Shown one piece after another: positions 34,937-39,908 of a stretch of 39,908 nt of DNA. The translations under genes were made by a program, and so were the position numbers. Origin of the DNA: Pseudomonadota bacterium (GTDB lineage: Bacteria; Desulfobacterota; Desulfobacteria; Desulfobacterales; RPRI01). The notes beneath the pieces were generated by a model. It was not told where the DNA came from, ran no database searches, and saw nothing but the letters and a program-made list of their open reading frames with translations. The first letter of the stretch is position 1, and every line of letters starts with the position of its first letter. Location: NCBI GenBank assembly GCA_018830925.1, contig JAHJRK010000420.1:1-39908 (forward strand). The letters are read 5' to 3'.

Positions 34937-36285
34937 TGCAGAAGCCTCTTGTCGCCTGTGATTTTCAAAAGCTTCACAAACACGCTTCCGGGATTTTTTA
35001 CGCAGGCCTTGCCGCAGTTGAGCCTGAAGCTGCTGTGAAACGGTTCTGCAGCCGGAGAAAAAATTATCTGTTAATCGGGGGTTTGAAATATAACCTTGGC
35101 AAGTTTGACAATATATTTGTAATCGGGGCCGGAAAAGCAGGCGCTCCCATGTCTTCCGCTATTGAGGATCTTCTTGGTGAGCGAATCACTGAAGGCATAG
35201 TCAATGTCAAATACGGCCATGTCGCTTCCCTGAAACATGTGAAGCTTGTCGAGGCGGGCCATCCTGTTCCCGATAAAAATGGGCACGCCGGCGCATCGAA
35301 GATACTGGATCTGGCAAAGAAGGCAGGGAGAGATGACCTTGTTATCTGCCTGTTTTCAGGAGGCGGCTCCGCGCTTCTTCCCTTTCCGGCGCCCGGACTG
35401 ACCCTGAAAGACAAGCAGAATACAATAAAAATGCTTATCTCCTGTGGGGCAACCATTCATGAAATCAACACTATCCGGAAACACACTTCTCTTGTAAAGG
35501 GCGGAAGACTTGCAAAAGCAGTCTTTCCTGCAACACTTGTTACCCTGATTCTCTCGGATGTTGTCGGGGATGATCTTGATGTCATAGCATCCGGCCCGAC
35601 GGTTTTTGATTCGAGTACGTATAAGGATTGCCTTGGAATAATTAAAAAATACGACTTAAGCAGGAAACTGCCGGGAAAAGTAGTAAAATATTTGGCCGAC
35701 GGGGCAAAGGGAAAGATACCTGAAACACCGAAAGCGGGAGACACGATTTTTGAAAAGACCCGGAATTATATTGTCGGAAGCAATATCGAGGCCATAAAGT
35801 CCGCAAAAAAGAAGGCTGAAAGTTTGAAATATAATACCATTGTTCTTTCATCAATGATAGAGGGGGATACAAAAGAGGCTGCTCTTTTTCACTGCGCAAT
35901 AGCAAAAGAGATTGTGAAAACAGGCCTTCCGGTTCCAAAGCCTGCATGTATCATTTCAGGGGGAGAGACTACCGTGAATGTTACAGGGAAAGGACTTGGA
36001 GGAAGGAACCAGGAATTTGCTCTTGCCGCAGCCCTTGAGATTGCAGGACTTGAAAATACTGTTGTTTTAAGCGTAGGAACCGACGGAACAGACGGGCCGA
36101 CTGATGCGGCAGGGGCTTTTGCGGATTCAACCACGTTAAGGAGAGCATCAGTCATTGGAATAGATCCGCTTCAATATCTTAACGATAATGATTCATATAA
36201 TTTTTTCAGGAAGCTTGGAGATCTTTTGATTACCGGGCCGACAAATACAAATGTTATGGATTTAAGGATTATTCTGGTCAGGTAA
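34936..36285 (+). CDS. Glycerate 2-kinase (DUF4147/MOFRL family)
   Basis: VIGAGKAGAPMSSAIEDLLGERI, VEAGHPVPDKNG, CLFSGGGSALLPFPAPGLTLKDKQ, SGGETTVNVTGKGLGGRNQEFALAAA, GTDGTDGPTDAAGAFAD. Confidence 0.93.
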   Translation: MQKPLVACDFQKLHKHASGIFYAGLAAVEPEAAVKRFCSRRKNYLLIGGLKYNLGKFDNIFVIGAGKAGAPMSSAIEDLLGERITEGIVNVKYGHVASLKHVKLVEAGHPVPDKNGHAGASKILDLAKKAGRDDLVICLFSGGGSALLPFPAPGLTLKDKQNTIKMLISCGATIHEINTIRKHTSLVKGGRLAKAVFPATLVTLILSDVVGDDLDVIASGPTVFDSSTYKDCLGIIKKYDLSRKLPGKVVKYLADGAKGKIPETPKAGDTIFEKTRNYIVGSNIEAIKSAKKKAESLKYNTIVLSSMIEGDTKEAALFHCAIAKEIVKTGLPVPKPACIISGGETTVNVTGKGLGGRNQEFALAAALEIAGLENTVVLSVGTDGTDGPTDAAGAFADSTTLRRASVIGIDPLQYLNDNDSYNFFRKLGDLLITGPTNTNVMDLRIILVR

Positions 36286-36287
36286 GG

Positions 36288-36360
36288 CGAATATCGAATA
36301 TCGGACATCGAACTTCGTACACCGAATATCGAAGATCGTACATCGAATATCGAAAGGCGA
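36288..36360. repeat. Degenerate AATATCGA/ACATCGA intergenic tandem repeat
   Basis: CGAATATCGAATATCGGACATCGAACTTCGTACACCGAATATCGAAGATCGTACATCGAATATCGAAAGGCGA. Confidence 0.8.
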
Positions 36361-36478
36361 CAGGAGTGAAGTGAAAGATAAAAAGAAGGCTGAAGCTATT
36401 AAAAGTCTTCAGTCTAAATACCTTAAGACTATAAAAGTACGATCAACGAATCTCGATCCACGGGAAAAAGGGTAAAAG

Positions 36479-37378
36479 ATGGAATTGCAGTTTGAACCGA
36501 TAAATATTGAAAGGCAGCAGGATTACCTGAGACTTTTCCGCGGATGCACACAGAACGCATCCGATTACAGTTTTGTGAACATCTGGGGCTGGGCTGATGA
36601 ATATGGCCTCATGTGGGCATGGGATGAAAACCTCGTATGGATAAAGCAGACAAAACCGGAAACCGTTTTCTGGGCGCCTGTGGGGCCGTGGAAAGATATG
36701 GACTGGAAAAAAATTCTCGGGTCGAAATTTTCCATACCTGCCGTGTTTATAAGGATTCCGGAAGACCTGGTGTCAATCTGGAAGAATTGCGGACACAGCG
36801 AAATGGCAATCGAAGAGTCAAGGGGGCACTGGGACTATCTTTATTCGGTTAAGGAGCTTGTCGAATTGAAAGGAAATCGTTTTCATAAAAAGAAAAATCT
36901 TCTTTCACAGTTCATTAAAACGTACAAATACGATTATATCCCTTTAGATCATGACATGGTTGATAATGCTCTTTCCATGCAGGATGACTGGTGCGCGTGG
37001 CGGGATTGCGAAGCATCCGAAACCCTTTCTTCTGAAAATCGGGTTATAGAAAAGGTACTCAAAGCATGGCATAAACTTCCGGATCTGAAAGGAGGAGCCG
37101 TTATGGCGGATGGTAAAATAGCGGCATATACGGTTGCGGAGCAGTTGTCGGATGATACCCTCCTGATTCATTTTGAGAAGGGAAACCAGGATTACAAGGG
37201 AGCTTACCAGGCAATAAACCGGATGTTTCTTGAACATAACATGGCAGGATATAAAATTGTAAACAGGGAGCAGGATCTTGACAATGAAGGCTTGAGGAAG
37301 GCAAAGCTTTCGTATAATCCGGTTGATTTTCTGAAAAAATACAGAATCCGGACATCGAATATCAAACATCGAACATAG
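36479..37378 (+). CDS. DUF2156 (phosphatidylglycerol lysyltransferase C-terminal-like) protein
   Basis: MELQFEPINIERQQDYLRLFRGCTQNASDYSFVNIWGWADEYGLMWAW ... KKKNLLSQFIKTYKYDY ... HFEKGNQDYKGAYQAINRMFLEH. Confidence 0.85.
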   Translation: MELQFEPINIERQQDYLRLFRGCTQNASDYSFVNIWGWADEYGLMWAWDENLVWIKQTKPETVFWAPVGPWKDMDWKKILGSKFSIPAVFIRIPEDLVSIWKNCGHSEMAIEESRGHWDYLYSVKELVELKGNRFHKKKNLLSQFIKTYKYDYIPLDHDMVDNALSMQDDWCAWRDCEASETLSSENRVIEKVLKAWHKLPDLKGGAVMADGKIAAYTVAEQLSDDTLLIHFEKGNQDYKGAYQAINRMFLEHNMAGYKIVNREQDLDNEGLRKAKLSYNPVDFLKKYRIRTSNIKHRT

Positions 37379-37452
37379 AACATCGAATATCGGAGATCGA
37401 ACTTCGAAGTGCGAAATTCGGCTTTTCTCGATATTCGAAGTCCGATGTACGA
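37349..37452. repeat. Degenerate ACATCGAATATCG repeat with inverted 3' part
   Basis: CGGACATCGAATATCAAACATCGAACATAGAACATCGAATATCGGAGATCGAACTTCGAA... then opposite-strand units TCGATATTCGAAGTCCGATGTACG. Confidence 0.75.
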
Positions 37453-37520
37453 TTTACTGATCAGTAATCGGAAGCCTGAGTACTTAATAAGCGCCAATAC
37501 GGAAACCAATAAGGGGAGAG

Positions 37521-39779
37521 ATGAACGAAGCACATATATCTAACATAACTGATGAACTGAATATAAATATATCGCAGGTAAGGGCTGTTTCAGAGCTTCT
37601 TGAAGAGGGCGCTACAATTCCTTTTATTGCCCGGTACAGGAAGGAGGTTACCGGAAGCCTTGATGAGGTTGTGATTATGGCAATAAGGGACAGGCTTACC
37701 CGGCTTGAAGAGCTGGACAGCCGCAGGGAAGCGGTTTTAAAATCATTGGAGCAGAACGGCCATCTTACGGATGAGCTTCGTGAAAAGGTCATGTCTGTTT
37801 CCACTCTTGCTGTCCTTGAGGATATTTATCTGCCATTCAGGCCGAAACGGCGGACAAAAGCGACCATCGCGAGGGAAAAAGGTCTTGAACCTCTTGCGCT
37901 GATTATCTTTAAACAGGAAGGCGCCAATCCGGATAAAGAGGCGGAACGGTTTGTTGACCCCGAAAAGGGCGTTGAAAGCACTGAAGATGCGCTTTCCGGT
38001 GCAAGGGACATAATCGCCGAAATGGTAAGTGAAGATCAGAATGCGCGTGCTGCTTTGAGAAATCTCTTTGCGTCAAAAGGTATGTTCATATGCAGGGTTG
38101 CAACCGGAAAGGAGGAGGAAGGCTCAAAATACAGGGATTATTTTGACTGGCAGGAGCCGGCGGCTAAGGCCCCCTCTCACAGGATTCTTGCCATGCGGAG
38201 AGGGGAGAAGGAAGAGCTTCTCAACCTCACCATTGCTCCTTCTGAAGAAGATGCCGTTAATATGCTTGAAGGGCTGTTTGTAAAAGGATCAGGAGACGAT
38301 TCAGGCCAGGTCAGGATTGCCATGCATGACAGTTACAAAAGGCTCCTTTCGCGCTCGATGGAGACGGAAGCAAGGCTTATGACGAAAGAGAGAGCCGATT
38401 CCGAAGCAATAAGGGTCTTTGCCGACAACCTCCGCAACCTGCTGCTATCTCCTCCTCTCGGAGCAAAGCGGGTGATGGGAATTGATCCAGGGTTCAGAAC
38501 AGGATGCAAGATAGTTTGCCTTGACCGTCAGGGGAAGCTCCTTTGCCATGATACGATATATCCTCATTTTTCTGAAAAAGGGGCTGAAGAAGCTGTCAAA
38601 AAAATGAAGGATCTTTGTGAACGTTTTGAAGTTGAAGCGATAGCCGTCGGAAACGGGACAGCAGGAAGGGAGACCGAGGCATTCGTCAAAAGCATCGGTT
38701 TTCCGGGAAAAATTCAGGTTATAATGGTCAATGAGAGCGGAGCGTCGATTTATTCGGCTTCAGAAATAGCAAGAGAAGAGTTTCCCGACCTTGATCTGAC
38801 TGTAAGAGGCTCTGTTTCAATCGGAAGAAGGCTCATGGATCCCCTTTCCGAGCTTGTCAAAATAGACCCTAAATCGGTCGGAGTGGGTCAGTATCAGCAT
38901 GATGTCGACCAGGCTGCATTGAAGCAGTCTCTTGATGATGTTGTAATGAGCTGTGTGAATGGGGTGGGGGTTGATGTGAACAGAGCAAGCGTACAGCTTC
39001 TCACCTATGTTTCCGGCCTTGGTCCACAGCTTGCAAAAAACATTGTCGCGTGCAGGGATGAAAACGGGCCTTTCGAATCAAGGAAAGAGCTTAAAAAGGT
39101 TCCACGCCTTGGGCCGAAGGCCTTTGAACAGTCGGCCGGTTTTTTAAGGATAAGGGATGCGAAAAATCCGCTTGACGGGAGCGCGGTCCATCCTGAGAGC
39201 TATCACATTGTTGATAAAATGGCTGAAGATCTTTCATGCAACGTTGAAGACCTGATAAAAGATCCTGCAAAAAGAAGCGGAATCGACATTTCCATGTATG
39301 TCACCGAAAGCACGGGGATTCCGACTTTAAGGGATATAATGGAAGAACTCGCAAAGCCTGGGCGTGATCCGCGGGAGGAATTCGAAGAATTTGCCTTTGA
39401 GAGCGGTGTTGAAAAGATAGAAGACCTAAGGGCCGGGATGAGACTTCCGGGCATTGTGACAAATGTTACGGCGTTCGGCGCATTTGTGGATGTGGGGGTT
39501 CATCAGGACGGTCTTGTGCATGTGAGCGAACTGTCGGACAGGTATATCAGGGATCCGGGAGAGCTGGTTAAAGTGCATCAGAAAGTCACGGTTACGGTCA
39601 TTGATGTTGATGTTGACAGAAAAAGAATTTCTCTTTCGATGAAAACAAATCCGGGCAGAAAGGCAAAACCCGGAAAGAGGGATGAGAAAAAACCTGTTCC
39701 GAAACCGGCAAAATTTGAAAAGCCGAAGAATGTCCCGTTTAATAATCCGTTCGGGAAGCTGTCCGGGGTGAAGATATGA
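37521..39779 (+). CDS. tex: Tex-family RNA-binding transcription accessory protein
   Basis: ATIPFIARYRKEVTGSLDE, MGIDPGFRTGCKIVCLD, VGVGQYQHDVDQ, DVNRASVQLLTYVSGLGPQLAKNIV, C-terminal S1 domain GIVTNVTAFGAFVDVGVHQDGLVHVSELS. Confidence 0.95.
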   Translation: MNEAHISNITDELNINISQVRAVSELLEEGATIPFIARYRKEVTGSLDEVVIMAIRDRLTRLEELDSRREAVLKSLEQNGHLTDELREKVMSVSTLAVLEDIYLPFRPKRRTKATIAREKGLEPLALIIFKQEGANPDKEAERFVDPEKGVESTEDALSGARDIIAEMVSEDQNARAALRNLFASKGMFICRVATGKEEEGSKYRDYFDWQEPAAKAPSHRILAMRRGEKEELLNLTIAPSEEDAVNMLEGLFVKGSGDDSGQVRIAMHDSYKRLLSRSMETEARLMTKERADSEAIRVFADNLRNLLLSPPLGAKRVMGIDPGFRTGCKIVCLDRQGKLLCHDTIYPHFSEKGAEEAVKKMKDLCERFEVEAIAVGNGTAGRETEAFVKSIGFPGKIQVIMVNESGASIYSASEIAREEFPDLDLTVRGSVSIGRRLMDPLSELVKIDPKSVGVGQYQHDVDQAALKQSLDDVVMSCVNGVGVDVNRASVQLLTYVSGLGPQLAKNIVACRDENGPFESRKELKKVPRLGPKAFEQSAGFLRIRDAKNPLDGSAVHPESYHIVDKMAEDLSCNVEDLIKDPAKRSGIDISMYVTESTGIPTLRDIMEELAKPGRDPREEFEEFAFESGVEKIEDLRAGMRLPGIVTNVTAFGAFVDVGVHQDGLVHVSELSDRYIRDPGELVKVHQKVTVTVIDVDVDRKRISLSMKTNPGRKAKPGKRDEKKPVPKPAKFEKPKNVPFNNPFGKLSGVKI

Positions 39780-39908
39780 TCGATTCGAGCATTATCATTC
39801 AGGGATCGTATTCCTGACACCTAAGGATACCAATTATGGACGGCCAGAACAGGTTTGATCTGGTCAAGTAAAAACAGACACCTGGTTAAGCTGCTTTTGT
39901 CAAAGTAG

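Noticed and set aside
36288-36360. CRISPR array interpretation of the ATCGAA repeats
   Set aside because: Units are short, degenerate and contiguous, without unique spacers or cas genes.
39800-39908. Possible end of an insertion sequence (GTAAAAACAGACACCTGGTTAAGCTGCTTTTGTC) at the right edge
   Set aside because: Window ends before any transposase ORF; no second end to test.
1-39908. tRNA or rRNA genes
   Set aside because: No tRNA- or rRNA-like conserved segment was noticed when reading both strands; not a formal scan.

Overview
Chromosomal window, probably from an anaerobic Desulfobacterota-like bacterium (inferred from gene content only). About 2-27 kb is a catabolic island. It holds a TetR regulator; a complete branched-chain-amino-acid-type (LIV) ABC transporter with an acyl-CoA synthetase gene inside it; a citrate-synthase-like lyase; a MaoC hydratase; an Old-Yellow-Enzyme/2,4-dienoyl-CoA-reductase-like protein; two 4-hydroxybutyryl-CoA-dehydratase (AbfD)-family proteins; two acyl-CoA dehydrogenases; an SDR; 3-hydroxyacyl-CoA dehydrogenase; thiolase; a second AMP-binding ligase; and a nitronate-monooxygenase-like flavoprotein. 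The island is full of assembly and decay marks: a 122-bp MITE-like element in two copies around livF, a 121-bp direct repeat bracketing an AT-richer three-gene cassette, gene-end remnants (acyl-CoA ligase, thiolase, nitronate monooxygenase), an IS3 transposase fragment, and two pieces of group II intron in opposite orientations. The remainder (28-39.9 kb) is mostly housekeeping or unknown: MBL hydrolase, gamma carbonic anhydrase, DUF2442, an LptA/OstA protein with a FlgT/CsgG-like C-terminus, an XPB-like helicase, glycerate kinase, DUF2156 and Tex. The most interesting signals are the AbfD-like paralog with altered catalytic residues inside this island, the MITE pair, the repeat-bounded cassette, and the LptA-FlgT-like architecture. 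All family calls were made by reading motifs; no database search was run.
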